From the NCBI GenBank assembly GCA_963971405.1, contig OZ020486.1, positions 37,099,419-37,163,418 of the forward strand: a DNA stretch of 64,000 nucleotides. Direction: 5' to 3'. Each line of letters opens with the position of its first letter. Position 1 is the first letter of the stretch. Shown here one piece after another: positions 11,093-22,990 of this stretch. A program made the position numbers and the translations under genes. The notes under the pieces are model-generated. The model was not told where the DNA came from and searched no databases. It was given only the letters and a program-made list of their open reading frames with translations. This stretch comes from Psococerastis gibbosa. Taxonomy: Eukaryota; Arthropoda; Insecta; Psocodea; Psocidae.

Positions 11093-11377
11093 CAGGGGCG
11101 TAAAGTTGGGGCACGGTCCAACTTGCCCCCCCAGCCTCGAGCATTGTAAGACGTGGTTCATGGGGACTGGAGACCCCCGGGCCCCTTTGCAGTAATTTAA
11201 ATATAAGCATTACTTTGTTAGCTTTTTAAAATCTACAGCTATACTTTACTACTATTAAAATGCGTTAAACCCTACTATTTTGCTCTTATATTTTCAATTT
11301 TTCCTTATTCTGCTCGATGACGTCATAAGGTCTACATGGTTTTGCCCCCGCCACCATTCTGAAACTTTACGCCTCTG
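11093..11377. mobile_element. MITE with CAGGGGCGTAAAGTT ends
   Basis: CAGGGGCGTAAAGTT on the left is matched by AACTTTACGCCTCTG on the right. It sits in CRAL-TRIO intron 3, and a relative in the other orientation is at 54888-55202. Long C and G runs lie near the ends. No clear duplication of the target is visible. Confidence 0.65.
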
Positions 11378-12249
11378 GATATACTTTCAAACGTTTCATA
11401 AGTATGCTTCATCAGACCACAGCTTATCAGCCCTAATTCTACTGTTTCATCATCAGCATTTTTAGTTATATTGCATCTATAGATGGAGTACTTTCGTACG
11501 TACGTACGTACATTTTCAGAAAATACACTTCATCTCGCCATTGGGGTGAAAATCCATAGGCTTGATTGCACTCCTAGCATTACGTTTGCCTAATTAACAA
11601 ACATTTACCCTATTTTAATGCTATGTATCCATCTATCTACTTGGGGCGGGGGGGGGGGGATATATGTGCTCCATACAGCGTTATTGTTAATTTTATGTAC
11701 CCAATCGCAGATATTCATGGCTATAACTTATATCGAGGTCTATTCGTGTTTGTGTAATGTGAGCTATAGCAGTGTCGCACCTGTTTTATTGAACTTTCCA
11801 CTATTTTCAACAAAACGTTTTTTTTGTGAAAAATTTTGACGTTCAAAAAAATGGTTTGCCAGAATATTTTCAATTATTAAATTTACACAGGCTGCCTGGT
11901 TCAATGCTATAGTGGCATATATATATATATATCAATGATAATTATTTGTATAATAACTAATGATTGTAAGCATCTAATTAATCACTAGTTCACCAGCTTT
12001 ATAAAGGTAATTAAGCACAGTTCCTCTAACAGGCATCACTTAACTATGTGCAGCATATATGTTTAGTTTATAATTATATTTCTCACAGGAAAAACTTTGT
12101 TTTGATAAATATCCATTGTTTGTAGTTGCAGGGAAATTGATTCAGGGTGATTCGATGAACTATGTAGTGAACTTTATGGATGGGGAACTGTTTAAAGTAT
12201 TTTATAGTAGAATCCGCCCGTGATTTTTTTTTTTTTATATTTGTTACAG

Positions 12250-12357
12250 TCCTTACCGTTTCCAAAACTGGAGTATCATGTGATCAACACGTCATTTATA
12301 TTCTCCATAATTCTCAAACTTGTGTACCCTTTCCTGTCTGCGAAACAAAAAGAATCT
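12250..12357 (+). CDS. CRAL-TRIO protein, coding exon 4
   Basis: The acceptor TTGTTACAG is at 12249 and the donor GAATCT|GTAAGT at 12357; 36 codons, phase 0 at both ends. The exon encodes PFPKLEYHVINTSFIF, matching the family pattern in which a Pro/Leu-rich turn is followed by the beta strand ending in VVN-P. It continues into the helix before KPFL (here YPFLSAKQKE). Confidence 0.85.
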
Positions 12358-12498
12358 GTAAGTATTGTAGTCATAAACTACACTGTTCTTAAAAAAATAA
12401 TAGATACCGTAACTTACTAATGAAGTAAAAGTGAGATAAAGAGTGAAGCGTGTTAAAACTGACAAATCGACCTTGTCTTCCTTGTGTACAGTTTAACA

Positions 12499-12838
12499 CA
12501 GGGGCTCCCAACTTGTGGTCCATGGACCACCGGTGGTCCACATACATATATTATCTGGTGGTCCACTGGCCAAAGTAAGTAATAAGAAAATAAAACAACT
12601 CAGTTATTGGAAATTTGAAATAAAAAAGGTTAGACTCATTAAGTCTTCGCACTCAACAAAAAACTCCGTTCGGTACCAGTCTCAAACACTTAATCAATTA
12701 TTAGCGCGTAATTGTAGGCCCAAATTACTTGATCTTGGTCCTAGAAATTTAACGATTTTGCTGTCACAGCCATGGTGGTCCGCGGAAAATCATCAAATAA
12801 TCCAGTGGTACACGGACAAAAAAGTTTCGGAACCCTCG
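12499..12838. mobile_element. hAT-like MITE with perfect 8-bp duplication
   Basis: GTTTAACA stands on both sides (12491-12498 and 12839-12846). The ends are CAGGGGCTCCCAAC and a degenerate GGAACCCTCG. The body contains the GTGGTCCATGGACCACC palindrome shared with 5577-5910, in the opposite orientation. It lies in CRAL-TRIO intron 4. Confidence 0.85.
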
Positions 12839-12999
12839 GTTTAACATACAGTATATAGCAGCGCTCAGAATTCATGGATACTCACTAATTCAGATAAACA
12901 TGTTAAACTGACTTGACAGTGAATGGTCGTATTGTACTTGACAGACATGATCAATTGTTCGCCAATTTGTGGTCAATTTACTCCCACTGAAAGCATGTT

Positions 13000-13240
13000 A
13001 GGAGGACATGCTACCTACGTAGAAAATTAGCACTCCAAACATTTGTTGTTTTTATTGACTTTTTACTGGGAACTAAAATTTCGGGTAACATGGAATTTTT
13101 GAAAAAACCACAAAACCAATAAGTAAAAGTACGGTACCCGATTATAGTATGATGCACGAAGGAGTCTTCTACAACTTGAGCCAAATTTTAATAGCTTGCT
13201 GAGTTAATGAAATTGAAATAAATAAATAAAATAATAAATA
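13000..13240. repeat. Fragment of the palindromic TTAA-type repeat
   Basis: The words ACGTAGAAAATTAGCA, GAAGGAGTCTTCTACAACTT and TTAATAGCTTGCTGAGTTAA match half of the element at 26387-26765 and the copies near 33147 and 42930. Confidence 0.6.
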
Positions 13241-13352
13241 AATGTTCACTGTATTTATTTTTAACTTCAGGTACCGGTACAAGCTAGCCTACAGAGAAAA
13301 ATTAGAAAATAAAAAGTATTTAATTTTGCCAATTTTCTGCGTAATTCTCATC

Positions 13353-13749
13353 GGCGGCTATTCCACTGGTCAATATTCCGTCATTTGTTCATCAATTTAT
13401 GCAATTTTGGTTTTACTCTGTGTCATTGTCGGTTTTAACTTCCCCATTTTAATATTGATCAATGATCATGGAGTAAAATCACTCTTTGCAAACAATAACA
13501 AACTAAAATTAAACAATGGCATTGTCTGGAGATATGATAAATAACTGTAACTAATTTCTTGAGAACGAAAGAATTATTTCATAATTTAAATCATAAAATT
13601 TCTTGTAGATACATAAAAGAGAGACGGCGGCCAAAAAAAAAAATATCGTCAATTATTGAAGACAAGTGGTCAAAATATAAATGTAACATTGATGATATTT
13701 CCGTCAATGACATCAATATTGAAGAAAAACTGACAAGTGGAATAGCCGC
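13353..13749. mobile_element. TA-type MITE, diverged member
   Basis: The ends GGCGGCTATTCCACTGGTCA and TGACAAGTGGAATAGCCGC are inverted repeats. The inside has the TTGATCAATGATCA box and other words of the MITE centres at 13893 and 23460. The two frames through it (13242-13544, 13559-13792) are not host genes. Confidence 0.65.
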
Positions 13750-13892
13750 ATTAAACAAAATTATAAGCCGCTGGAATAACACTGCTACATAATCTTGTTT
13801 TTGCAGGGATTAATGAAAGAACTACAGTACAAGTTAAAAATCATTAATTTAAAGCTCTAACCTTCGACTTCATTACCTGATTGATGTATTTA

Positions 13893-14283
13893 GGCGCGGT
13901 TTCCACCGACCTATAAGTGCAAAATACACATACGGTGACGTGGTAGCAGATATCATTAATAAAGGCGGGGTTTCCACCGACCTCTCATTGCAGAATGCAA
14001 ATGACATTGACGGAAATTTTTGTTTTACTCTATGCCATAGTTAAAATTGATCAATGATCATAGAGTAAAATCACAAACAAACAAAAATTAAAAATTGGCT
14101 TCATGGGATATGTTAAGTACAAACATTTCAATAGATTTCTATAAAAAGAAAAATTCAAATTTCTGTCAATGTCATGTTCATTCGGCAATGAGAGGTCGGT
14201 GGAAACCCCGCCTTTATCAATGATATCTGCTACCACGTCACCGTATGTGTATTTTGAACTTGGAGGTCGGTGGAAACCGCGCC
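13893..14283. mobile_element. Composite MITE: inner MITE in the centre of an outer palindrome
   Basis: The outer arms begin GGCGCGGTTTCCACC and end GGTGGAAACCGCGCC. They run inward through ACGGTGACGTGGTAGCAGATATCATT on the left (13935-13960) and its complement on the right. Between them, flanked by TA, lies a second element beginning AAGGCGGGGTTTCCACCGACC and ending in its complement. The core has TTGATCAATGATCA. The same design occurs at 23460, 27573 and 38254. Confidence 0.8.
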
Positions 14284-14320
14284 ATACCAATATTCTCTAG
14301 CCATGCCCAATTAAACATTG

Positions 14321-14649
14321 AAGGAAGGAAAATTGAAAAGAAGGAACTAGAGATAGAAGAATGTTTTTATTTTCCATTGAGCGAATTTTGAGCCTTCCCG
14401 CTCACTCTTCCAATTAAGCCGTAGGGTCCAGTCCTTCTACTGCTACACACAGCTGCAACACCTACCTCGCAATGCCGAGAGTGTACCTACTTACCTTAAG
14501 TCAACCCTCCTCTGAGAGCACTCTGTGGTCTGAGGTTTGACAACAACATGGACGTGATTGCCCAGGGCCAGAAGCGTCTATTAAATTAAATAAAAACACA
14601 TCTCCGACTTTTAGTGACAAGATCAAACGAAACCTTTATCCTTTTTCAG
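14321..14649. other. Intron sequence with SINE-like purine tail
   Basis: A GGAAGGAAAA purine stretch and the words TTTTTATTTTCCATTGAGCGAATTTTG recur near 15640 and 16385 and, inverted, near 54470. This points to a dispersed repeat whose tail is CTTT/AAAG. No exon is seen until 14650. Confidence 0.5.
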
Positions 14650-14794
14650 CTATTTATTCATGGAAATGATTTGGCATCCCTACACGAACAAATTGATCCG
14701 GCAATTTTACCAGAGGAATATGGTGGACAGAAGCCCAATCCTGACATAAATTCACTTCACAACCTTGTATACAATTATGCTGATAAACTAGTAG
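14650..14794 (+). CDS. CRAL-TRIO protein, coding exon 5
   Basis: The acceptor TTTTTCAG is at 14649, phase 0. The exon encodes the C-terminal hallmark of the lipid-binding fold, IHGNDLASLHEQID then LPEEYGG (residues about 206-229): the gate helix and the conserved proline-glutamate-glutamate-tyrosine-glycine-glycine turn. It ends at GTAG|GTGCGT (14794), or four bases earlier at CTA|GTAGGT. The remaining tail of the protein is short. Confidence 0.85.
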
Positions 14795-14812
14795 GTGCGT
14801 AATACAATATTA

Positions 14813-15582
14813 CAAGGCCGTAGCCAAAGGGGGGGGGGGCTTATTTGGCGGCAGCCCCCCCCCCCGAAATGAAAAATTGAGAATTAAATAAATCTTCGTT
14901 CGGTAACATGAATATGTCTCCCTAAGTAAATTATAAACTTTACTTCTGTTAAATTTCTTAAAACCTCACTATTTCGCATCTATTTCTTCAAAAATTTTCC
15001 CCCGGGGGAGACCCCCGGTCCCCCTGTTTGGTGCAAAATTAATATACATTCCTTTGCAAGCTTTCCTGCTGTAAAACCCCACTGTTTTGCAGTTACATTT
15101 GCAAACATTTTCACCGGGGGAGACTCTTTCGGTTAAATGCAATATAATTTTTATGAATAAGCATTCTTTTGTAGACTTTGTCAAATCCATACTTTACTGC
15201 TGTTAAAATGCGTAGGCCTAAAACCCCACTATTTTGCGTTTATATTTTCAAGTTTTTCCCCCGGGGGTGATCCCCGGGCCCCCCTCTTCGGGTTAAATAT
15301 AATATTATTTCTATACTTTCTAAACCATCGTAATGATATCATCGCATTTTAGTCCGCATATCCGCAATATGTTATAAACCTGTGTTCGCACCGAAGCTAA
15401 ACCCTCCAATAAATTGCCTTTTGATGTGCCTATGCTATCATAGTATATACGACTAACACCATAACCTCTAAGGAATACACTAGATACAATTGAATTCTCA
15501 AGAAGTAAATTTACACTAGATATGATCTCAGTTGGCACAGCCCCCCCCCACCCCCCGAAAAAAAATCCTGGCTACGGGCTTG
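14813..15582. mobile_element. hAT-like MITE, CAAGGCCGTAGCC ends
   Basis: The ends CAAGGCCGTAGCC and GGCTACGGGCTTG are inverted repeats. The flanks CAATATTA and CAATATAA agree at 7 of 8 positions. Internally, CCCGGGGG-type blocks recur about every 130-250 bp, as in the 52.3 kb element. It begins only 18 bases after CRAL-TRIO exon 5. Confidence 0.75.
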
Positions 15583-16055
15583 CAATATAATATATATTTA
15601 TTATTTTAATCTCAAAGGCCGTATTTATTTATTTATTTAGAAAGAAAGAATGAAGGAAGTAAAGAAAGAAAATTGTCTTTATTTTCAATTTTGGCGAATT
15701 TTGGGCACAAAAGAATACTAGTAGTTTGCATGCAATTGGCCTTTTTTATAAAAATAAAATATTTACTATTTTTTTTAAATTGCGTATTTATTTAAGACAT
15801 CTTATATATTGTATTTTATTGGATTACCGAATCGTATCCATCATTATCCATGCACTCGTATGTGGGTTACTATACCTAGGTAGGCCTATATTAACAATAA
15901 TATCATAAAACTGTTCCATTACTGGCTATTCTAATTCACTAGCTAGGCCTATACCTAACCACCGTAGATGGAGCAATGTGTTAGCACAGTGCTACTCGTA
16001 CGTCATGTCATTGGGTACCTCTTATATTAATATACTTTTTATTCTATTGTTTCAG

Positions 16056-16084
16056 TGAATCTGAATCTCGGATATTCCAGCTAG
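16056..16084 (+). CDS. Possible last coding exon of the CRAL-TRIO protein
   Basis: A strong acceptor (TTTTTATTCTATTGTTTCAG ending at 16055) joins in phase with the 14794 donor and gives VNLNLGYSS then TAG (16082-16084). The total would be about 260 residues, near the size of alpha-TTP. No polyadenylation signal is obvious close by, and other final exons are possible. Confidence 0.4.
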
Positions 16085-17933
16085 GAGTTCTAAGATCCAG
16101 TCCGGTTTTTAAGTTAAAATTGGGTTCAAATTACTTGAAATCTACGCTGATGACTGTCGTTATAATACCTACTCGTGAATATACCCGGTGCAATATTATT
16201 TGGCGGTTGGCGGTGAAGCCTTCTTAAAATTCATAATCTACGACTTCTTCTTATCCTGGGAATTAGCTACACATTATGTGTTCAAAGTCAGAGTGACAAA
16301 ATAGTTTATTATTCTTACTATTGGCTAATATACAGTACTGAAAAACCATGTTCCAATTCAAAGTGAAATTTTATTTAACATGCATGGAAGAAAAAGAAAG
16401 AAAGAAAATTGTTTTTATATTCAATATTGACGAATTTTGGATCTTTCAACCTACTCTTACAATTATTGTAAGCATGAACCAGTGGCGTATTATATATATA
16501 CCCCCCTCCCCCCTGACATTGGAAAATGTAAGATGACATTGATTAATATGCATTGTTGTAATGCATAATTTGCCAGTTCTTATATAGATGTCGCACCCTA
16601 GGTCCTTTATGACATCCTCTGGGTAGGTACTCCTTCCTCTGTCGTACTCTTGACTGTTTTCCACCAGTTTTCCCTCAATATCTCTCTTATTTCCCCTCTA
16701 AATTCCCTTTTCCCTCCAATTTCCCTTTAGTGCAGTTATTAAACCCGGATTTTCCCTAAAAACGTAAAAAGGGAAATTTCCCTCAAAGTGGAAACGCTGC
16801 TCTTGAGTTGGTCCTTTCAGGGCTCAGGCTTCAACTATACCCTTGTAGTTACTAACTAGTCCTAGTCGATGTGGTTGGAATTGAGTAGACGGTTGTAAAC
16901 TTGATTTGAGTGTATTGAGATAGTTTCGACTCCGCTTGAGTTAGAGTAATTTTACAAACATGATTGCAATATCAGGTGTGTGAAAAGAACGATACGTGCT
17001 TACAATTAATAATGGATTTGGCCCAGCCTGCTTCCATATAGAAAAACCAACTCTGTGTCCGCAGCTAAAGGAGCTGATGAGACACAGAGGGTAAATTAAA
17101 GATATTATTGAATAAAGGAAATAAATTTATAAAAATAATATTTAGGAATATTTAATGAGGTTCTGTAGGGACAGTTTTGGTCACTAGGTTCGCTGATGAC
17201 AAACCGATATCCATATTATTCAAAATGGCCGCCATTTAAATGTGAAAGCTAAGCTCTTAGCATCTAATTAATTCTTTTAATATTTTTTATAATATTTTTA
17301 CTATGCCTGGACCTTATTTCGCTGCATATAATTTAATATATATATATTCTCCATGATGTATAGAAAAATATCACTTTAAAATAATACGTAATTAAAAATC
17401 ATTTTAAAATAGTATTGAGGCTTATGGAAAAATCAATCATGATATCATTGCAACTGGTGCTGCCATCTACAAAATGACGTCACAAATGAACCCCATTGTG
17501 TGAATGTGAACAGCGCCATCTACCGGGAAAAAGGTGAAGCTGGAAGCTGACTGGTTATTACATATGTGGGACTAAGTGGTTCCCCTCACCCTAAATGATG
17601 TTCTTGAGGAGTCCTTCGTGTCTCAGATTGTAACTCAAGAGAGAATTTGGGTCAACAGCGGTAAGTGGTTTGGTTGGTAGAATTCAGAGTCGCCTCGGTC
17701 CTCTGCATGCGGTGAGAAGTTGATAGGTAGATGCTATCTGTTTTCGGCCCCTCTCGAACATACTCCGTATATACGCCACTGCTATGAATGATATAAGCCA
17801 TAAGGCCATAGGGGTCTAGATATACGATATCGTTGAAGTGCGATATGCACAGCCTACCTATATTATTCTCCTGTATCAAAGGTACAGTCTAGCTATGTAG
17901 GAATCTACGACCGGTATTGTCGTTTGCTCTTTC
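16085..17933. other. No recognised gene; LINE and repeat scraps
   Basis: Segments at 16385-16440 and 16555-16600 match dispersed repeats elsewhere in the window. On the minus strand at about 17580-17650 a frame reads LRHEGLLKNII, the same LINE C-terminal motif as at 35692-35945. The rest is AT-rich with no exon signal that I trust. Confidence 0.45.
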
Positions 17934-17941
17934 CCGTATAC

Positions 17942-18308
17942 CAGTGGCGTAGCCAGAAATTTTTTTTTGGGGAGGGGGTCCAGTTTTTATGCAACATCAA
18001 TATACAAAGTTTGCCCCCCTTTCAAATGGGGTGGTGTTTCATTTGGCGCCCCCCTCCCCGTATTTTCGTAAAAAGAGGAAAGCCGTTCTCATGGACGTAC
18101 GCATCTTCCAATTAGAGGCATGATCATAATTTCCCCACCCGAGGGGTCGGGGGCCGAAGGGGGGCCCGGGGGTCTCCCTGGGGAAGGTTTTTGAGAAATA
18201 TAGGCCTGAAATTTTTAAAATAGATATCTGAAAAATTTGCTGTTTTGTTATTTTTTTGGGGGGGTGGGCGGGTCCAGACCCAGATGACCCCCCTTGGCCA
18301 CGCCACTG
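17942..18308. mobile_element. hAT-like MITE with CAGTGGCG ends and perfect 8-bp duplication
   Basis: CCGTATAC lies at both 17934-17941 and 18309-18316. The ends CAGTGGCGTAGCCA and TGGCCACGCCACTG are inverted repeats. T-runs next to G-runs and a CCCGGGGGTCTCC block are inside. No coding capacity; open frames across it are by-products. Confidence 0.9.
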
Positions 18309-18654
18309 CCGTATACCCGAATAAAATGGGTGGTCTTTACCCGACTGTCATAATAAATTTCATGCTCCGTTTCAATTCCTTCATTGCTATAACTAGAATA
18401 TTAATTGTAGAGTTTATATCGGAGAGATGGGGCATTCGAGCACGTCATAAATATTTGTTGAGTCGTGGTGTCACTTAAAGCCACGGGTCCTTTGACCAGC
18501 CAATGAAAAGACGTAATAGGTGGCCCCAGAATTAATAAAATGTTTTTGGCGGGCACGAATATTCCATCTCTCTTATATAGTATAGAACCCAAATCGAACC
18601 TTATAAGTCGCCCAGCCGGTTAGCTACTTTAAGCGATTCCACGCTGATGGATAT

Positions 18655-18745
18655 TTAATAAATAAATAATGACTTTATTTTTTAGCTGAGACCAATCTCG
18701 TGGAGTTAGGGCCTTAAGGCCCTCTCTTACACTAAACTAGGGGTC
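18655..18745 (-). mobile_element. tRNA-derived SINE, 3' fragment
   Basis: AATAAATAAATAATGACTTT, then GTGGAGTTAGGGC, then GCCCTCTCTTACACTAAACT matches the 3' half of the tRNA-derived SINE at 22991-23219, in the opposite orientation. The tRNA-like head is missing. Confidence 0.7.
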
Positions 18746-18977
18746 AGCAACAAACCGTATCTTATAATACAACAACAAAAGCTGTTACCCTATAACGGGA
18801 TTTTGGCATCCACACCTTCCAAAAATGCACGTTACCAAAAAAATATCAAAATACAGTGTGATAGGCGGCAATATCAGAATATTATTAGTAATTATGATAA
18901 TCTGCGGGTAGACGACGGCCAGAAACGAATAGCTGGAGAAACTGGAGAAGGGGGAGGGGGAGGCTCCAAGCACTGAG

Positions 18978-19185
18978 CGTGAGACGTTCGCCGGGCGGGA
19001 CGTTCATTAGCAGACCTTGCGCAGCTCCGAACGCTCAAAGCTCAGTCCGTGTCGAATCGCCGGGCAACGAACGTCTCGCCGTTCGCCCGCGCCTGGGCCG
19101 GGCATCAAGCCTCAACTTTTCGAACATCACCTCCAATTTGGCGGCCGACGGACAACATTACCGCGCGGGAAAATCACACCTGGAC
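18978..19185 (+). promoter_or_regulatory. CpG-rich segment upstream of the adenylyl cyclase gene
   Basis: This roughly 200-bp stretch is much richer in G+C and CpG than anything around it and lies about 0.6-0.8 kb before the cyclase start codon. It probably marks the promoter or 5' untranslated exon. No TATA box is evident. Three overlapping frames here (up to 71 codons) look like a by-product of base composition. Confidence 0.4.
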
Positions 19186-19734
19186 ATTTTGTAAATTTTC
19201 CGTAATAATTTTGTTTAGTGCTGTTTCTACAGTGGCGTTCAAAATAAGTATTCAACACTAATTTAATTTAAATTCCATGTAGACCTGAAAAGACTGAAAG
19301 ACAATCGTTTGAGCTTCGTTTAGTAGTAGAAAAGAAATGCTTTTCATTCTTCTTTAAACCACAAAGTACCTTAACCTAATTTGAACCACAGGCTTCTCAT
19401 CTGGTGATTATACGATTAACGAATTCAGTCAAGTGTAACTTGAACAACCTGCGACATTTCAAGCCAAATATCCATCGATTCTTTTGATTACCTCTACTAC
19501 TTATTATATATACGTGAGAAGCGTGTAAAACTAAGGCACCAAACAGCAATATTTTGGAATAGAAAAACATTATATTAGCCAGCGTAGAAAATAGATTAGT
19601 AAAGAGTTTGATGTTGTAGGGACCATTGCGTTTGAGAAAGCGATACCCTAAGATACAAAGCTTTACACTTAATAAGTAGAAGAAAATTTAGTGGACTAGA
19701 AGAATAAGAAGTACGTAGAATTTATTACATTAAA

Positions 19735-19761
19735 ATGGCCGAAAGCAATAATAAAAATTGA
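19735..19761 (+). promoter_or_regulatory. Short uORF before the adenylyl cyclase start
   Basis: An 8-codon frame (ATG at 19735, TGA at 19759-19761) ends 11 bases before the main ATG at 19773, in a different frame. If the transcript includes it, reinitiation or leaky scanning would affect cyclase output. Confidence 0.5.
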
Positions 19762-19772
19762 AGAAAACTACA

Positions 19773-20348
19773 ATGGACTCAGTGGAAAAACCGATGGAAA
19801 TAGAAATGGCAGTGGGGGGAAAAACCGAAGGTGGAAGAGGCAGGCTATGGAACTTTTTACGACGGGCTTTCCCTGACCCCACGCTGGAAAAACTCTACCT
19901 CTCGTACAATGTTCATCAAAAGAGAGAAGGTTTATACTGTTTCATTGTCGCCGGCATCCTTTTTGATGTTTTCCACCTGGCGATTCGAAATAAATATGAG
20001 GGTTTAATTGCCCTGGACAATGGTCTAATCGCATTCCTCGTAATAAACATTGGACTAATTTTATGGTTTCTGTTTGCACTAAGGAAAACAACCTTTGAGC
20101 GAGCATGGCCTGCGATTCCGTACATATGCTGGCTGGTGTTCATGTGTCAAATGGAGTTCTATTTGGCGCTAAAGGATGACGTGAGCCCACGTGACGCTTT
20201 GGGTTGGGTCGTGGTTTTGAATTATTTAATTTACGTTCTGTTGCCCCTTCGGTTACGGTTTTGTGTTCTGTTTGCTCTGGCAACCTGTGTCCTGTACCTG
20301 GAAGCAGTGGGTTCTCTTACCAACAACACGACTCATCTTGCTGAGCAG
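19773..20348 (+). CDS. Adenylyl cyclase, coding exon 1: N-terminus and membrane helices 1-5
   Basis: This is the start of a membrane adenylyl cyclase, which makes cAMP from ATP under G-protein control. I take the first in-frame ATG (19773, context ACAATGG); it gives 192 codons and a phase-0 donor GAGCAG|GTAACT. A cytosolic N-terminus of about 50 residues ends in LEKLYLSYNVHQKRE, a common pre-helix pattern of the family. Hydrophobic helices follow at about 53-71, 83-103, 112-132, 142-159 and 161-180. NNTT at 184-187 is a likely glycosylation site in the loop before helix 6. Exon 2 continues in phase after a 23-kb intron. By recollection of families it is closest to arthropod Ac78C/AC8; AC3 type is the alternative. 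Confidence 0.9.
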
Positions 20349-22990
20349 GTAACTATGAGTTATTTTTAATCTAAATAAAATGGGGATTGAAAGGTTTGCA
20401 CAGACGTTAATCACAGGTGCTGAATCAGGATCAGCTAAAAAAAATGAGTGAATAAGTTGTCATCAATCGTCCAAAAATATCTTGAAAACTATACTGTACA
20501 TCAGTGGAAACCTGTGCACCGGCGGTTCCCAAGGGCTCCGCGGCGACCTGTATGGGGCTCCGCATAGACATTTTGTAAATTAATGCTTCATCAATAAATG
20601 AAGTAATTCATCAGAAGTGTTGTTATTTTTAGTAGAGTATAGGGGGAGGGGGTATAGGACTGGTAGATTTAGAGCCAATTTACATCATAGGGCTCCAATG
20701 ATTGGTTCCCCAATCTTTAACGCTTTCAATTGTTTGTGGATGCCGTATGTCCGCCCTTAGGAGGGTCAACATCGTTGACTCAAGACCCATGATTGCTGAC
20801 TTGATTTAATTTGGATCCTTTAAGTTAGTTGTACGGTTTAATTACTTAGCCCCAAACATTGAGATCAAGTTCAGCCGTGATGAAAGCAGGGCGCAAAAGA
20901 ACAACTAAATCCTAATTATAATCAATGCACCAATTAATCACCTGTAGGAATGCCTATTTGAGTTCAAAGATCCGTTGAAACTCGCAGCATTCAAATGTGT
21001 GCGAAGCATATGCAAGCCAAAAAGAATCGGTGGCGATGGACACACTGCGCCAATATACAGCAGTTCGTTACGCGTATTGACAAAGTTTGTTTTTCTTCAT
21101 TCTTTTGCTGGCTGACTTGATTAATCAATACTTCGTAGTTTTGGACTGATTGATTGATTTTTGTGGAAAGAAATGTTCAAACTTTTCCCTGATTTTATCC
21201 AAGATAAGGGTGATGCATGGGGATGCGACGGGACGGGACGGGGCCTCACTAGGCTAACATATTTTCATTTTTTTCTTTAAAAAACTTACCCCTCACAAGG
21301 ACCCCCTGTGACCTACATTAATAGGGCTGTGGTATAGTATTTCTTTTGTTGTTGAGTCAAATATAGTCAGGTGGTCAGATATTTTATATGACTAATACTA
21401 GTAATACAATATACGAATTCACTCATTTATGCAGTACTGTATATATTATACGTATTAGCCTATAAAGTCCTGGACTAAGATCGTATCTTTGTAGTCCATG
21501 GCAGACTACATATAATTGCAGTCGCCGAATTTTCTGTTAGCCGGCTTCTCTGTTTTCTGATTGTCAATTTATTCAGCTCTTGATAATATCCTTTTCGAAG
21601 GAATGGAGATAGCAAAAACTTTTTGGCCGACAAGTCTATGACAGAAGTTTATTTCAAATTTTTACTTTTTTTAATTTTTACTTCCGCTAGCGGTCCGATC
21701 ATGGCGATTATAATAACGGCCTTAATATAATACCCTGGTTTTAAAATGTAAACAAGATAATTTTACAATGGAAAGTGCTATTCAAAATTTTTTTGTTTAC
21801 ATTTTTAGGAGAAGTTTTTCAGGAGTTGCCTAAGTTAATACCAATCGCCATAATCGGCCCACAGAAGAAAACATCGAAATCCGTTTTTATTTCCCTAATT
21901 TTGTCGGGGTACCGCGCTGGTATGATATCAAGAACCGAAAACCATCACTGACTTGTTTCGTGTCCCGTGCCTTAGTAAGAATCGCGGTCTCACCTGGTCC
22001 CAACGCGGAAATGGGTGCATCCCGTGTATTTTTTCGTGTGTATTTTAAGTAGTCTACACGCGATTAAGTGTACGGTAAACTAACTGCCAATTACCAAATT
22101 GATACAACTTGGCGGAAATCATCCACTTTTGTCACTCAGTGGTTATTACCGCATTTTCACTATTTGGCAGTTTTGTGTTGTTGTTAATCGTATGATCTTC
22201 GATTAAGACGAGTGATAGAAATACCGCGACAGCATTGCTTTGCTGTAACGCGCAATATTAGGAGAGATTCCCTCGTATAGGCCTACTCGTAGTAGAAACC
22301 AATACAGTTATTTAGAGTCAATCGCAAGTTTCTTGAATAAGTAAGCCTACTGCTTAGCAAGCACGGAAGAAGAACAGAAACAGGGCAGTATTTTATAGTA
22401 ACTGAAAAAAGTAACTTCCCCATGGGCTCTTACAGGGTGACTCTGATTCAGCTCATTTTTTGGAGAGGGGGTAGCTGTAGGTCCAAATGGAATAAAGCCA
22501 TTAAGTATTGATTGATTCAAAGTATTGATTGAATTATAACGTAATTAATGTTAGGTAATTACAACAGGCTTGCTGAATTTGGAGGGGGGGGACAGCTACC
22601 CCCTGCCCCCTCTGTACCATCCGTCCTAGACTCTGAGTAACTGAGTTAACTTTGCACAGTCCGTGCTCCTTATTCATTCGCGGGGCGTTTATAAATACGG
22701 CGCTTACAATAGCTGATTGTGTGGCCCGAAAAAAAGAGTTTCGTATGTGATGGTCTTTGTAGGCAGGAAATAGAAGCAGTTTAAATAAAGACCTACAGTA
22801 ACTCGAAGGTCGCAGTTAAGAAGTTGCCTTGAGACATGCATTGCATATATGAGCAGGCCTACAGATATTACCAATCTTACTCCCCTTTTCACTGTTTACT
22901 GTGACATTTTTCCCGTTGGCTTATTTTAACAATAGTGCAACAATAACGGGTACCTACCGTAATAGAAGTCATCATACGCGAATAATGTTC
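20349..22990. other. Cyclase intron 1, first part; old repeats only
   Basis: A probable decayed hAT-like MITE (GGTTCCCAAGGGCTCC to GGTTCCCCAATC) spans about 20525-20720. A small inverted repeat with TAATACC/GGCGATTATAAT words spans about 21700-21860 and resembles the ends of the 2988-3478 MITE. G-rich scraps lie near 22450 and 22580. No exon is recognised. Confidence 0.45.

Noticed and set aside
13242..13792. Two plus-strand frames of 100 and 77 codons in a CRAL-TRIO intron
   Set aside because: They lie within a TA-type MITE with recognisable inverted ends and recur as repeat sequence elsewhere.
19017..19261. Overlapping frames in the CpG-rich block
   Set aside because: Three frames are open at once because of high GC content; none joins the cyclase exon in phase with a donor.
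19758..19772. Upstream TTG as cyclase start
   Set aside because: A non-ATG start is not needed; an ATG in good context follows five codons later in the same frame.
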